Origin: Onchocerca lupi
Taxonomy: Eukaryota > Nematoda > Chromadorea > Rhabditida > Onchocercidae
Direction: 5' to 3'
NCBI GenBank assembly: GCA_028564675.1
Contig: JAOVVO010000440.1
Span: forward strand, 1 to 64,000
DNA length: 64,000 bases
Of this stretch, positions 51,337 to 64,000 are shown one piece after another. Numbering within the stretch: the first letter of the stretch is position 1; each line of letters opens with the position of its first letter. The notes beneath the pieces are model-generated. The model was not told the origin of the DNA, made no database searches, and saw only the letters and a list, made by a program, of their open reading frames with translations. Made by a program: the position numbers and the translations under genes.

Positions 51337-54300
51337 ATGCTTGCGAATAGTACAGTGATAATATCAAATGAAAACAAAATGATATTTCAGGTAAGGAAGC
51401 AATATAAAGCAATGGCAGTATTGAGACAACCTAATACAATGGAAGAAACTTTGATTTGTGATCATTCGTTTGAATTTGAAATGGATGAAATGGAAGCAAT
51501 GGAAATGAGGTCATCGATTTTTCTAATTGATTGTAATTTACTATCATGTGTAATAATTTCTTTTCCTAAACATGTAATAGATTAAACTTTATAGCTTAAG
51601 CTTCCAGCAATTGGAAAAAGCTCAAAATAACATATTAGGATGACAAACAAAGTAGCATGTAAATGCAGGATTAATTCCATAAAATATTTGGTGCTTGAAA
51701 TAATTAAATTGATTATTTTTTCGAAAATAATTTAGGTATTTTAAGTTATAAAAGAAATTAATTCCCAATTAATGGCTTTAAAAATGAAATATCGTGATTT
51801 CTTCCAAATAAAATTTGTTGCATGCATGTATGAAGATCGAGCTTACAATAACAACAAGAATTATAATGATTTAAATTTCAACAAGAAGCATAATGATTTA
51901 AAACAATCTTAAATCTCAATAAAATTTATGCAAATTTTTGAAAATTATATTTCAGAATTCGGAAAATGATGATTGATAAGGAGATGATAGCGGAATTGTT
52001 ACCGTCTTTGAGTGAGTACATGCGGATGAAAAGTAAATTAGGATTATGTTTACATCTTCTCTTAGATTCTGCAAGTATTGTTACTGACGTGAAATCATGC
52101 ATCCTCGATGGGAAACTATTTAAAGCTTACAAAAAGTTAGTTTTTCGAATCAACTGTAATAATTTATGCAAAGTTTAAAACAACATTTGTCATTTCTTTT
52201 TTTACATTTTTTTGTTGAATGCCAAATTTTGATAATAAATATTTCAATTTTTCTTTTTACAATTTTACTCCTCAATAGAAAATTTCGTTTTCCTCATCGA
52301 ATTATTACCTAAAATATGCCGCATGTGAATATTTTTGATTTCAGTTATTTAAGATTGTTTAATGTTTGATGAAAAAATTTATTGAAATATCCAGATTTTC
52401 AGTTTCTAATTACTTATAAAATTTGTTTCCTGTGGTTAGATGAAATGCTGATGAAGAAAATTGATTTTAAAATAGATAATAACCAATAAATAAGGAAACA
52501 ACTCAAATCATAACATATGGAAGTGAAATGATTTGAATATCCATTCGGGAATTTAGTCTAATATAATATCAATGTCTTTTAGAAATTAGACTAATTTTAA
52601 GATCTATTCATTATGTAATTAAAATTAAGCTTGACTTCATGACATAGTTATCATATTCTCAGTCATCATTTCGAGTTCTTTCCCTTCCTTTATTCATTTC
52701 AATTAATTATAACTATTATTCTATTAATATTTTTAGTTTCATCAAATATGAAAAATGTCGTAATGATTTATTGGAGCTCACTAACAACGAAAGTGATGAA
52801 CAAAAAGTAAGTTTTATTTTGGAAATTGGATTTTTTCAAGCTATATTTAAATGCTTTATATTTCTCAGACATCTAATCATTTGGTTGAATTATTTTAAAA
52901 TACTTCGAGCAGAATATGAATGCATTTAATTCAAATATTTTCAAATATCCGAATTTCTTTTGCAAAAAATAGTTATACTCCGATACTGTTTCATATGCTG
53001 TTATCATTCTGTACGTTGTGCAAAACCTGAAAAACAAGGTACTGTTGGGAAATTTTAGTTTTCTAAAACTTCTGAAATATTTCGAAAAATTAAATAACTA
53101 TTCAGCAAAAAAATTTGCAGTTTATCATTGGACATTTCAATGATGTCGAATTGATGGCTATACAAATTCATGATGTAATTCAGTTGACACTTGCCGGTAG
53201 TATTGATAGTGGTAATGATAGTGTTAGTATCAATGATGATGTAATCCAACAAATTCTAAAAATTGTCAACTATGATGCGAAGTAAGTGGACCATTACTGA
53301 CTGAGTCAGTAATTTTTCCGAGAATTGGAGAAAAACAATGATTTTTCATTTTTTTTTCTTCCATTTGAAGAAATTTGCAATCATATTTGGTTGGAAAAGC
53401 GGAAAGACAGAACTTTGGCACAATAATCTCTTTTTAGTGCATTGAATTTGTATTTGAAAGTTAAGATAAAATAAAAAATTCATACTTCCAAAATATAAAA
53501 AGCAGAATTTATAATTTTTTGCGAAGAAAAAGAATGAAAGAAGAAAATGAGTATTTTGTAAAAGTTTCTTCAAATCTTTTGGAATTGGAACTAAATTTGA
53601 ATGAAAAACTTTGAATTTGGAGAAATTATGTTTTTCTTTTTGTTAACTTTAGAAATAAGCAAATATTTGGTCAAAATTTAATAGTAAATAAGTAAAAAAT
53701 TAGTATCAATAATAAACAAAGACAATGCTAAAATTTCGGTCGGTGAAATTTGAAAAGAAATCGAAGTGGCGCAAAAAATTCTTAGCAAAACCAGTAACCT
53801 TTCTTGTTTCTTCAATCTTTTGACACATCAAAAGTCATTTGCGATCAAAAAAAAAAAGGAAAAAAGAAAAAACTATTTCATGTAATGTTTAAATTTGAAA
53901 TTGATTTAAAATTTGAAAAGAGAGGTTATTGTGTTCCAATAAAGTTGCGAAGTTTTTTGATGAGTTTTCGAAGAAATTTCTGAGAATTGTTCGCAAAAAA
54001 TAATAAGGAAAATATTTTTGCATTTCAATAGAAAATTTTAGGCAAATTTTTTGAGATGTACTTATTTATTGCAGATTAGATGCCGATAATGAAGTGCGCA
54101 AAGATAAAGGTTTAGTCAGTTTCCTGAATCGTCCACGAAACTGGAAAGACTTCTGCATGAGAATGCTCGCCGATTCGGTGAAATACCATTTTGATTCATA
54201 AATTGCATATTTTTTTAACTCGTTACTGAATTTCAGATATTATGTATTCATTTTATAGAAACAAACTGTTATGCAAATACCATTTACTAAGCAACTCTTG

Positions 54301-57300
54301 GAGAGTTTGTTGGATTCTGATGCTAATAATGGTGATACGCAGGAGTTGATGTAATCATTTCACGTAATTAAATAAAGATTCATTTTTCAAACAGTCAGTT
54401 TAAGATGAAATGACTCTTTAAGTTTTATCTGCTTTTCTGTAAACTTTAAATTTTTTGTAGAATTTTCATTGCAAAAAAAAAAAAGCGACGTATTTGTGCA
54501 ATTCTTTAGAACATTATGAAATGAAACGTTTATCGATTAATTTGAAAATACAAAAAGTTAAATTCAACAAAAAATTTTTGATGAAATTCATGTAATTGTT
54601 TTTTAGAATTGAGCATGATATGGCTTATTCTGAGGAATTATTAGCTATGAAGAAATATTTCCAAGAGACTCTAATATGTGAAACTAATTTTCGAAAAATT
54701 TTGGAGAACTTTTTGGAAAAAGAAGACATCTTCGAGCAAGCCAGTAATCATGTTGCCAGTAGCAATCTTATCGCTGCTATTGAAAAGTTTGTTTATGGAA
54801 TTGAAAAAAAAAAAAAAAAAAAAACGATAAGGAAATGTTTATGCCGTTCATAGCATACCAAGCAGTAAATGTAATTAGGCTTAAGATATGGAGAATATGC
54901 TTGAGGAAATTTGAGGCAATCTATTGATGTGTAAAGTTGATAAATATTTTTGAAATTTTTCGATTATTGATTTATCTGATTCATATAACTCATTCTAATA
55001 CAACAATTACCTCATTTCGAGTGAATTAATCCATCTATCTTTCTAATATTTATTCAACAATTTGAAATTTTATAATAATTTATAAAACATAGCTAAATGA
55101 TTAATCAATCGATTAGGATTATATTTCAGATTGCTGAAAGCAGAAAGTATACGATATCATTTGCTAGCTTTTGCCGAATCTCACAAAGAAGTTGATGCTA
55201 TCAGTGAGGTTAGCTGATCATTTGAATAAATGAATTTAAAGAATCGGTTAGATATCTGCCAGATTGATTTTTCACATTCCCCGGATGAGCAATTAGCCAT
55301 TCATAATTAGAATTTGTATTTGCCCCTAAAGTACTATGTAAATTATTAGATAACACTTAAAAATGACGAAGAAGCTTTGTAGAATGATCAGAAATTTTTC
55401 TCTTTATGATCGATTGATAAGAAGTGCTTCTTTCGAAAATGATTTCTCTTTCTGTTTATCTGTCCATCCATCTTTCCCCAACATTCCCTATTCGGCTCCA
55501 TTATTTCTTTTGTATTCAAGCCAAAGTGAAATTGTGAAATTCCATGAAATTTAATTGCTTTCTTTTCCTTCAGCTACTCACATCATATTATGAACCAATT
55601 GAACAGATTTATGCCAAATTTATTGACGAAGCAAAGTATTATTGCACTCGAGGTATTGACATCATGCGTGGTAAAAATCCGGAAACTAAAAAACAACTTG
55701 AAGTGATTCTTAGAGCAGTTGAAATCGATGAAAAGTTGGTTCCAAATGGTTTTATGCTGATTTTCTTTTCTTTTATCTGCAATTTTTGACTTACAATTTT
55801 CCTTTTCTTTTCGCAAATAATCTTTATAGAATCGATAAATTATACGCGAATAACAAGTTCAAAATTGCGAATCGTCCACACTGCTGGAGTAAAATGCTTT
55901 TTAAAATAATTGAAGAACGTGTGCAACAACGTGTGGAAGCTTTTCAAATTGAGGATCGAAAATTAAATCAAAATTGGGTGATTAGGTATGGTGACGATTA
56001 ATTCTAACGAGAAATCGTTTTATTTGCCTATTTGATTCTATAATCTTTTCTATAAGATTTTCTAGATTAGCTCCTTTAAAAATTTCGACGTCTTTTTTCT
56101 GACATCTCTTGAATTTTTCTTTCATTTTTTTCTTGAAAAAATTTCCAAATATTTCTATCATTTTCTCTTCATGATATCTTATTTGCCAATTAATCCTAAT
56201 AAAATTAGGATTGCAAGAAATTGCTCATTAATGAAACAAATAAGAGTAAAATAAAATTGAAATTCAAAATAAATCAAATGCCTATGTTCTAACTAATTTA
56301 TTTTCTAAAAACAATTTGACGACTTTCTTGTGATCGTCTCTCATAAAGTAATCATAGAAGTGACAATTTTTTTTCTTTTTTTTCTGTAAATTTATAGAAA
56401 TTTGGAAATATGTCGTTCGTATATAGTGGAAGATTTGTATGCGGCCAAGCATTTCTTGCGGATTTTCCCGAAAGAGCATCAACTTTACAACAATTTTATT
56501 ATTTTCTATCATAATGGGATTGCTAGTAAGGTATTCAGTCATTATTTCTCATCAAAATTTGTGTAGAATTTCAGTTTGAATTTATTTCAGTAGTTTCTGA
56601 CCATTTCGCCTTTCTCTTGATGTAATATATATATTATACTTTATGAGATCACTTTTATTATAAATTAAATTCAATAATCGACTTATATGAATTGATTGAA
56701 TAACTCAAAATATATATTTTGAGCTTGTATAGTATTCACAACCAAGAGATAGTTATTTTAAGAGAATTTTGGTTCTATTTTGATTCAAAAAAAAAAATAT
56801 ATTTCTTTGATTGATAATCATTTTATCGATTTATAGATTTCCGAATTAGCAAAAGGCGAGTTAAACAAGCGTGAACTGATACAACTTTTGAGTTGGATTA
56901 GGCAGTATCCGTAAGTTCTTCATGTTGAAGTTATTGTCTACGCAGTACTGATAAAACTCAGCATTACTTTTGCATATTATTGTTCTACTTTAGTCAACAC
57001 TTATGGTAATATTTTCATTTGTTTTGGAATTTCAGAAAGAAAAGAAAAAAAACGAATTATTTTGCGAATGATATTTTTAACGATATATAGTGGATTCGTC
57101 TTAATTTTCTATGCTTAGTATCTGAATAATACGATTCATCTAGGAATCGACGAGAGAAGGAATTAAAAACTTGAATAATTGAAATGAAAAATCAGAAATT
57201 AAGAATGACATGCATGTCATTTACGTAATAGTTCGATAAAATTATAGGAAATTGTTGCAGCGGAGAACATATGCTCGGTATGGCATTTCTAGAAATCGAT

Positions 57301-60300
57301 GCTATCTCTCTTGTGAATGATAAGCCATTGATAGAACGAAGCGAATTAATGCGTCTTTTTGATATGTATGGTTTCGCATAAAATTCTCTTTTTCTTTTTA
57401 ATTTTTGGTATTAAAAGAATTTAAACCTGTTTTGTTTTCAGGTTTGTTGAAATAATAAAATCGGAAACAGCGAATTGGGCATTGAAAACTGTGAAGAAAG
57501 AGGTAGCATTGATAATTTCAAATTTTTTGATCATTTTTAGAGCATGCTAAAAAAAAAATCATGAAATAATAATTCAGTAAAATTCCAAGAAATTTAAAAT
57601 ATATTTTTCACCTATTCTTTTGCTCACATAAGAATTTTAATAATTAGACAATGTATGAAAAATTCAGAAAAATTCTAATCAATCTGGACAACTGTGATTG
57701 ATGATGACTAATTAATCATCGAAATTAGATCAACTTTGGCTAAATCGGATAAAATGATTTTGAAAGTTCGAATGATCAGTTTCTTTTCACGTGAAATTAA
57801 CACATATACGTGTCAATAGATGATCACTTTTATTTTCATCACTAATAAGCATGAAATATTGAATGATTGAATGATTCTGATATAAAATAAGATCGAAAAG
57901 CAGAGGAGAGGATGTCATTGTTGAAGAAGAGGAGAAAGTTGGAACAAAACTTCTTCCATTTTTTCAGTTTGCTAATATCGAAGAACTGCGAAGTAATATA
58001 TTGGAGGATGAATTCGAACATTACTACACCCATTTACCGCATATACTTTATTCGATTGTTAATGATCAGGTATTGAAAGTATCCGAAATTAGAAAATTGA
58101 ATAGAATAAAACATTTGACTCTACATAATACCGGTTATTTGCCGTGAAATAAGTGAGATGAAGATGAAGTAGGTATATTCCAATATTTTTTCCATTATTT
58201 TTAAATATTATACAGAGGTATTACATTGTTATTATATCTAAAAACAATTTATGTCTCATACAGATGACTTTGGCTTGTGAAATTTCGGATGAAATCGTAC
58301 CGCGTGTTTTGAACGAATGCCTCAACCAATACATCAGGCTCATTTGTCCTCAATTAAAAGGTAAGTTTTTTTTTTTCTTCTACTTAGAAATAAATTTGAT
58401 TTCTTGTTGAATAGACATTGAATATATAAAATAATAAGTGTGCCATACGTGGCATACATAAAACATTAAACGGATACGAAATGGATCGATAGAGAAAGAA
58501 CTTATTTATTGATTTATTTAGAAATACTTGAAATTTGTTTAAATTAGAAATTATGTATGATATATATCAATCAATTAAAAATATTTACGAATATTTCATC
58601 ATGTTATATTTGTTTATAGTTTATAAGTGACATAGCAAAATAATGTACAATCTTTTTTTCTTTCTGCACTCATAATTTAATTTTCATTTTGCAGATTCTA
58701 TCATCGAGTTGAAAAGTAAAGAAATGCATCAGAAAGAATACAATGAAGAATATACAACAATTATGGTATTAAAATGATAGTTTTTTAAACACTTAAATTA
58801 TTTTCAAGATTTAAATTACTTATATAAATTAATCTTTATCATCTTATATAGATATCGATTGCGAACAATTTGAATATGTTTGCTGATTCAATGGAAAAGT
58901 TAGAAAAATATATCGAAGGAATGGGCAATGAATCATTCATTTCGAAAAAAATTCAAAATCGGAAACGAATTTCGACCATTTCACAGTCACTGTCTGATAC
59001 TACTATTGACAAACAAAAAGAAAAGCGTCTCAATCGCAAAATGCAAGGTATTATTATTTAAAGGGAAAATGAATATTTTGATAAATTACTTATTCCTTAC
59101 TTAATTACTTAGCTATTCAATTGTAAGCTTCAAGCGATGATTTAATTCTAGCATTTATTTTCTGCTTGTCTCATTCAAATTAACTGTAATTTTTAATACA
59201 GAATAAATGAATCGTAGCAGAGAAAGATATTTCAACTATTAAAATTACTCATATTTCATTACAATTTTTAGATGAAAAAGCAGAAGAATTCACTCAATCT
59301 TAAGCTTTGGTAGGGTTGCAAGGAGAAAATTCAATTTGTGATACTTTTCAAATTTTATAATTTCTAGGAGCAATTCATGGTGCGATAAATGCCTTCAAGG
59401 ATATACCAGCAACATTGGCCAACATAACGCCTTCATCATCAGAAAATGTTTTGCATGAGCTTAACGGTAATTCCAGAAATCAATTAAATGATGAAAGTGA
59501 AGTTGAAATTGAACTGGAAGATGAGGAACCATTGGAAGCCGCTTGGGAGCGTATTGAAATTCTGAAAGAACAATTCAACGATATGCTTCGGATGGTGCAA
59601 GTCTTCATCTTTTATTTGCAATTTTTTTTAAGAATTTCACGAAAAAATTGGGAAAAATGGAATTTTTACTTTCATTTTTCCAAGATAAAAAAAGCCTCAC
59701 AGAAATAATAAATTGCAGCGTGTGCTAAGAACATACTTTGCTAATAAATTTAAGCCACAATTTATTACTACTGAATGACATAATCTGTGGGACTTAAAGT
59801 TTTTCCGGATGTATAATATGTTAAGAATTAATTAATGTCTTTGATTTTATTTATGAATCTTTTCTGCTATAAGTTTCAATACTATATCGTTTTATCTTTC
59901 TTTTTTTACAGGATTAACATGCTTTGCGATGAAATTTTTAGCGATCTTCATAATTGCTTCGATCAACTGTTAAGCAAACAATGGTACTAATTTAGAAATA
60001 ATATTTAGATAAAGGAATGCCTGTTGAATGCTGATATTTAATGATAATGGTACATTTGACAAATGATAAGATGATTCAAATTTATAAAATTTAGGATGAA
60101 AGATTCAAATATTATCGAAACAATTTGTGAAACAATAAAAGATTATGAAGGCGACTATAAGCATCTCAGACGAGATGTTCATGTTGAAGTACTTCGATGT
60201 ATCGAACTCAAAATTGTGGCCGAATATTTAGATGCTATTGCGAGCAGATAAGCTTTATTCTCTCAGAATTTTACCGGCTGAATTCTTGGTAAATTTCAGG

Positions 60301-61694
60301 AAATGATTTCATGCTGACTCGTTAATTTCAGAAAGCTGACTTGCACAGAATATCGGAAACGTTGTGCCATTGCAAAATGCCTCCAAAATGATGTTAAAGC
60401 ATTGAATATAATTTTTAATCCGTTATTTGCACAACTTAATTACAAGGTAGGTTTTGCCAGATTCCTTTTCACACCGGACTAGCCGATGCCATCTGACTGG
60501 TCAATGCAATTCATTTCGCGATGGTATTTTGCAAAATATTAACTATCATATTGTATCGATATTCCCCAAATATTTTGTCATCGAAAAGTTTTTATCGAGT
60601 AGCAGTAATCGTATATCACCTTGATATAGTCTTCAAACTTTGGGACGTGTTTACTGTCTTCCGCCAACTTGTTATGATGTAATTTCACCAGCATTATTAC
60701 TGCGAAATAGTATATGAGTGCAATTTTTGATAGGCGGGGTAAGATGAGAAGTAATTGCTTTTTTTTAATCTAATTTTTTTCTCTTAAAATTGATTTATTT
60801 TCATTTTTTTCTCAATAACTTTATAATCTTTGTCGAAACGTTCCTTGTGTTATAGGTGGAAAATTTAACAAATGTCCTAAATTCAATTGCCGAATTTATT
60901 ATGCTTCGTGATAAGGGCATGCTATTGTTGGAAATAGCATCGCTACTTCGTAAATATCCAGAAATGACGCAAGAATTCCTTTTTACTCTTACTGACATTC
61001 GCGATGATGTAACCAGCAGCGAATCACGGTTATTTTTAATATTTTAGCCATATTTTCCTGATTAGTATGATCGATTCGTTTTTTAACATTTATAAGAATT
61101 ATTTATGATATGATTCGAGATATCCGGAAGAAAAGATTTCTGAAAGTCACTGTTTCGCATTAGAAATTGTAACTTCTTAAACTTTTTTGTTCAAAACAAA
61201 TGATGAGTAGGTAGACGGCTAGATCATTCTTCACTTGAATGATTCCGAAATAAAATATAACAATATCTTTAAAGATGTCATCAGTAATGCTTATAGAACA
61301 TTTAATGAAAAGTATAAAATATAAGACGGACACTGAATTGATAGATTTCCGGAATCCTTCAGGAATTCGTAATCAGTTATCAAAAATAGAAGCTATAATT
61401 TTTCGACTATTTTATGACTCATGCATCATTCCTCTCAACTTGCATAAATATATTGCTGCATCTTCCGTCCATTTCCTCTCAATTTAAAAGAGTGTCAGCA
61501 CTGACCAATGTTATCGAATACTGTTCAGAGCATTGACAGAAGACTGTATGAAGATGATTGGCAAAAAAGAAAACGATCCGGTATTGATACAATTATTTCA
61601 AATGGCTAAAGGTGAACGGAAAACATCGCAAGTAATCAAAGATGTTGTTCCCAGATTACGACGACGGGTTAGAGTGTCAATTGCTAATCAATAA
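51337..61694 (+). CDS. EXOC3: Exocyst subunit EXOC3/Sec6 with duplicated N-terminal exon block
   Basis: Subunit of the exocyst, which tethers secretory vesicles to the plasma membrane. 24 exons: 51337-51509, 51956-52135, 52737-52806, 53121-53281, 54075-54177, 54259-54350, 54607-54786, 55130-55208, 55574-55734, 55830-55985, 56398-56530, 56837-56910, 57261-57365, 57442-57502, 57968-58069, 58264-58360, 58695-58765, 58852-59047, 59368-59596, 59912-59983, 60095-60247, 60332-60446, 60856-61028 and 61529-61694. The frame stays open for 1033 aa (human about 750). NWVIRNLEICRSYIVEDLYAAKHFL and LIQLLSWI match human EXOC3 (WLVRHLEIIRKYVLDDLIVAKN). The C-terminal half continues to VVPRLRRRVRV. Exons 2-5 and 7-10 encode two versions of the same N-terminal region. 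Intron 19 is GC-AG (donor GCAAGT). Intron 21 begins AT, not GT. TTACAG lies one base before the proposed ATG. A two-gene reading (break between exons 6 and 7) is possible. Confidence 0.87.
59272..59303 (+). other. Possible alternative terminal exon of EXOC3
   Basis: A TTTTTAG acceptor at 59265-59271 would join in phase to exon 18 and add only DEKAEEFTQS before a stop at 59301-59303. Using it would truncate the protein at about residue 742 of the fused model. The main model skips it and joins exon 18 to 59368. Confidence 0.25.
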
Positions 61695-62601
61695 TTTACT
61701 ACGTATAAATTAATGTACTTAATTATTACAACGGTTGTTGAAAGACAAAAAAAACCACTTTTTTAAATTCCTCATATTATATCTATGCCATTTTTTCCAG
61801 TAATTTGTATTTTAACCAAAAACTGGACTATCTTTCCATTCTTATGATGTAAATATCAATGATAAATTTGCTTGCTATGTGAGTCAACATTTCAACGTTC
61901 ATAAACCAAAACTTCTCCGGCTTGGCATTATTAATAATGACAAAGGATAATTAAGTCATGATCGAATTAACTGTTTTAAGTAAAGTTATAGAGCGGTAAA
62001 GGTACAGATTCAAAAAAGTAGGGTGCTCTTTAGGTATATCTCATGATGTTAATGGAGATTATTCGCAGAATTTTTTTTTTTTCAATTTTTAAACTGTAGG
62101 CGCACTCAACGAGATATTCCTAATCAGATACTGCTGAAAAACCACTGGATGTCAGACATAGTTATACCGTTCAATCTGTTATCTAAAAATGATTTACTTC
62201 CTGATCTCACTTATTCTTACTTGCATTATAATTTAAGTGGCTCAAGCAAGTATGAAGTGAGCGGACTGCCAAAAGTTATTCAAATTGTCAAAAAACTATA
62301 TGCTCCCATTTTGTATCTTAATTTAAAAATTTCATTATGTTGCTTAGATGGATTTTGAAATGAATGTGAAGTGATAAAAATTTGAGATAAATGTTAGAAA
62401 TAAATACCATCTCATCGTAAAGCAAAAGGATAAATATGTAAACCCAAATTTTTTTACAAAAATTGGATTTTAACAATTAGAGTCAGCAAAAATTTTTTTG
62501 GAGATTTCCGCAAATTTTTGGCATTTAAACAAATAAATCAAAAATGCATCGCACTTAGTGAAAATTCCACCATAGCAAATAGAGTTTATTTTCCTACAGC
62601 T
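61695..62601. other. Intergenic between EXOC3 and PDHB, convergent
   Basis: Holds the two 3' flanks. A 69-codon ATG frame at 62149-62358 has no recognisable similarity and is not called as a gene. Confidence 0.5.
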
Positions 62602-63415
62602 TCATTTTTTCAATGATCTCTTCGCCATTTTTATTACATCAGCCGGTTGTGGCTGTGCTGCAGCTTCCAGGGATTCGCTAAACGGCATTGGGACATCAGT
62701 ACCAGTTACTCGATATACGGGACCATCCAGAGCGTCATATGCTTCTGACTCATTCAGCTAAACCCAGAATCATTAATAGGCAAAAGATAAAAGCCGAATT
62801 TTTTAAAATAGAAAAAAATTTTTATAATGTAAAATACACAACATGAAATGCGAACCTGCATGCAGATTTCCGCCCCTAAGCAGCAAAACGGCCATCCATT
62901 ATCGATGGTTACTACATGGTGAGTCTTCATTACTGATTTCTTGACTGTTTCGAAATCAAATGGGCGAATAGATCGTAAATTAATTACCTGAAAAAAAGAT
63001 CTGATGTAAAAAACAAAATTATTTTCACTTTATCTTTTAACCAATTTCCATCCTACTTTTTCTCTCACATTTTCCTTTTTTCATCCAAGCTGTCCAATTT
63101 AAAATAAAAAGTTATAAACGCGTCAAGAAACTCAATTTTTACACAACTTAAACAAACAGATTAGAAATTATCAAATTCAAAAAATTAAAAAAAAAGACGA
63201 TGATAAAATTACCTCAGCACTAATGCCTTCTTTAGCTAACTGATCGGCGGCTTTCAATGTTGTTAACATGCCAATCGAATATGAAATAAGTGTTATATCT
63301 GTGCCTTCTCGCTCAATTTTCGCTTTGCCAAGAGGTACCATAAAGTCGTTTTTTAATGCCTCATCTGACATTGGGAACGTTTCGCTGTATAACAATTCAT
63401 TCTCCAAAATAACCA
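62602..63415 (-). CDS. PDHB: Pyruvate dehydrogenase E1 beta subunit, 3' exons only
   Basis: Beta subunit of the E1 component of the mitochondrial pyruvate dehydrogenase complex, which decarboxylates pyruvate with thiamine diphosphate. Three minus-strand exons are in the window: 63415-63213, 62987-62856 and 62757-62602, encoding the last 162 residues or so. They join in phase with GT-AG introns. Landmarks agree with human PDHB: VILENELLYS, SYSIGMLTTLKAAD, VINLRSIRPFD, SVMKTHHVVTI, GWP followed by GAEIC, and VYRVTGTDVPMPF near the end. Exon 63415 starts inside a codon, so upstream exons with the signal for mitochondrial import and the ThDP-binding half lie beyond 64000. No further exon could be found between 63416 and 64000. 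Confidence 0.92.
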
Positions 63416-64000
63416 CTACAAAAATTAATGAAGTTTAATTCAGCATCTCGTAAATTACAATCTTCAACTTTAATTTTATTTCTAAATTTTATTCCAATAT
63501 CTTGTCAAATTTATGAATTTTACAACTATTTTCATTTTCGAATTATATTTTCCAATTATATTTGTTTATCATTTTATTACTTTCCCTACGACTATCTAAA
63601 GTATTTTTCTTTAGTAGCTCAGCAAATAATTCCCGTCAAATATCCCGAAAGGAGCTTAGCTCTAGACTGATTGTTAAGTTTCTGACATATCTCACTAGAC
63701 TGACTAATTCGTTAAATGCTTGGATCCAGTGATAATAATCGCATTAGCCTGTCAACTTATTCAACAATCTGTTTACTCTGATTAGCAGACTTTGAACATG
63801 AAAAAGATATGCAGTTGCTTTGAATTTCATATTAAGATAAAGAGGTATAAAATAAAACGATCGCACAAGTAATGATCGTAGCGACTTCAAACTGTCAGAA
63901 CAAAGTCAATAAACAGTATGGAAAAACTCTCATTTTTCAGGTACAAAACAAAAAATTGTTATTAAACTAAATATTTCTTTTTTCTTGCCCTGGTAGCGAT
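63416..64000. other. Probable PDHB intron, no exon seen
   Basis: AT-rich sequence upstream of the first visible PDHB exon. Neither strand shows the expected conserved PDHB segments, so this is most likely one long intron running off the window. Confidence 0.55.

Noticed and set aside
62149..62358. 69-codon ATG frame between EXOC3 and PDHB
   Set aside because: No similarity and no splice context; probably chance in the 3' flank.
1..64000. tRNA genes
   Set aside because: I looked for B-box-like GGTTCGANNCC blocks on both strands; the hits seen (for example near 6619) lie in coding sequence and lack a cloverleaf.

Overview
This is an AT-rich nuclear fragment from a nematode. The genes are split by many short introns with TTTCAG-like acceptors, and a near-copy of the nematode spliced leader SL1 is present. 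The base composition and Pao/BEL debris fit a parasitic clade III (spirurid or filarial-type) worm, but that placement is inference. No tRNA, rRNA, CRISPR or bacterial-type segment was seen. Exon models below were built by hand from splice signals, reading phase and recalled similarity to animal proteins.

Layout. 1.8-4.3 kb (-): MRPL50. 5.0-7.5 kb (+): RPA2, divergent from MRPL50. 8.5-10.1 kb (-): a UBE2L3-like E2 enzyme, convergent with RPA2. 10.5-13.7 kb (+): a decayed, truncated Pao/BEL LTR retrotransposon whose LTR carries an SL1-like 22-mer directly after an AATAAA. 16.7-21.6 kb (-): a TIS11/POS-1-type tandem CCCH RNA-binding protein, with a foldback element in one intron. 22-38.6 kb: a long AT-rich stretch without a convincing gene, holding minisatellites, a higher-order repeat, (TG)n runs and hairpins. 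38.7-40.0 kb (+): MESD, an ER chaperone. 41.5-42.4 kb (-): a small acidic protein not recognised. 44.3-45.45 kb (-): an intron-containing, broken, inverted copy of MESD. 45.5-51.3 kb: no clear gene. 51.3-61.7 kb (+): EXOC3/Sec6, 24 exons, whose N-terminal exon block is duplicated. 62.6-63.4 kb (-): the 3' exons of PDHB, running off the window.

Most genes are housekeeping: mitochondrial translation, DNA replication and repair, ubiquitin transfer, ER folding, exocytosis and pyruvate oxidation. The genes share no pathway and no bacterial-style operon. The most notable features are the SL1-like sequence in the retrotransposon LTR, the exon-block duplication in EXOC3 (possibly two adjacent genes), three introns whose splice sites break the GT-AG rule if the conserved frame is kept, and the inverted MESD pseudogene.
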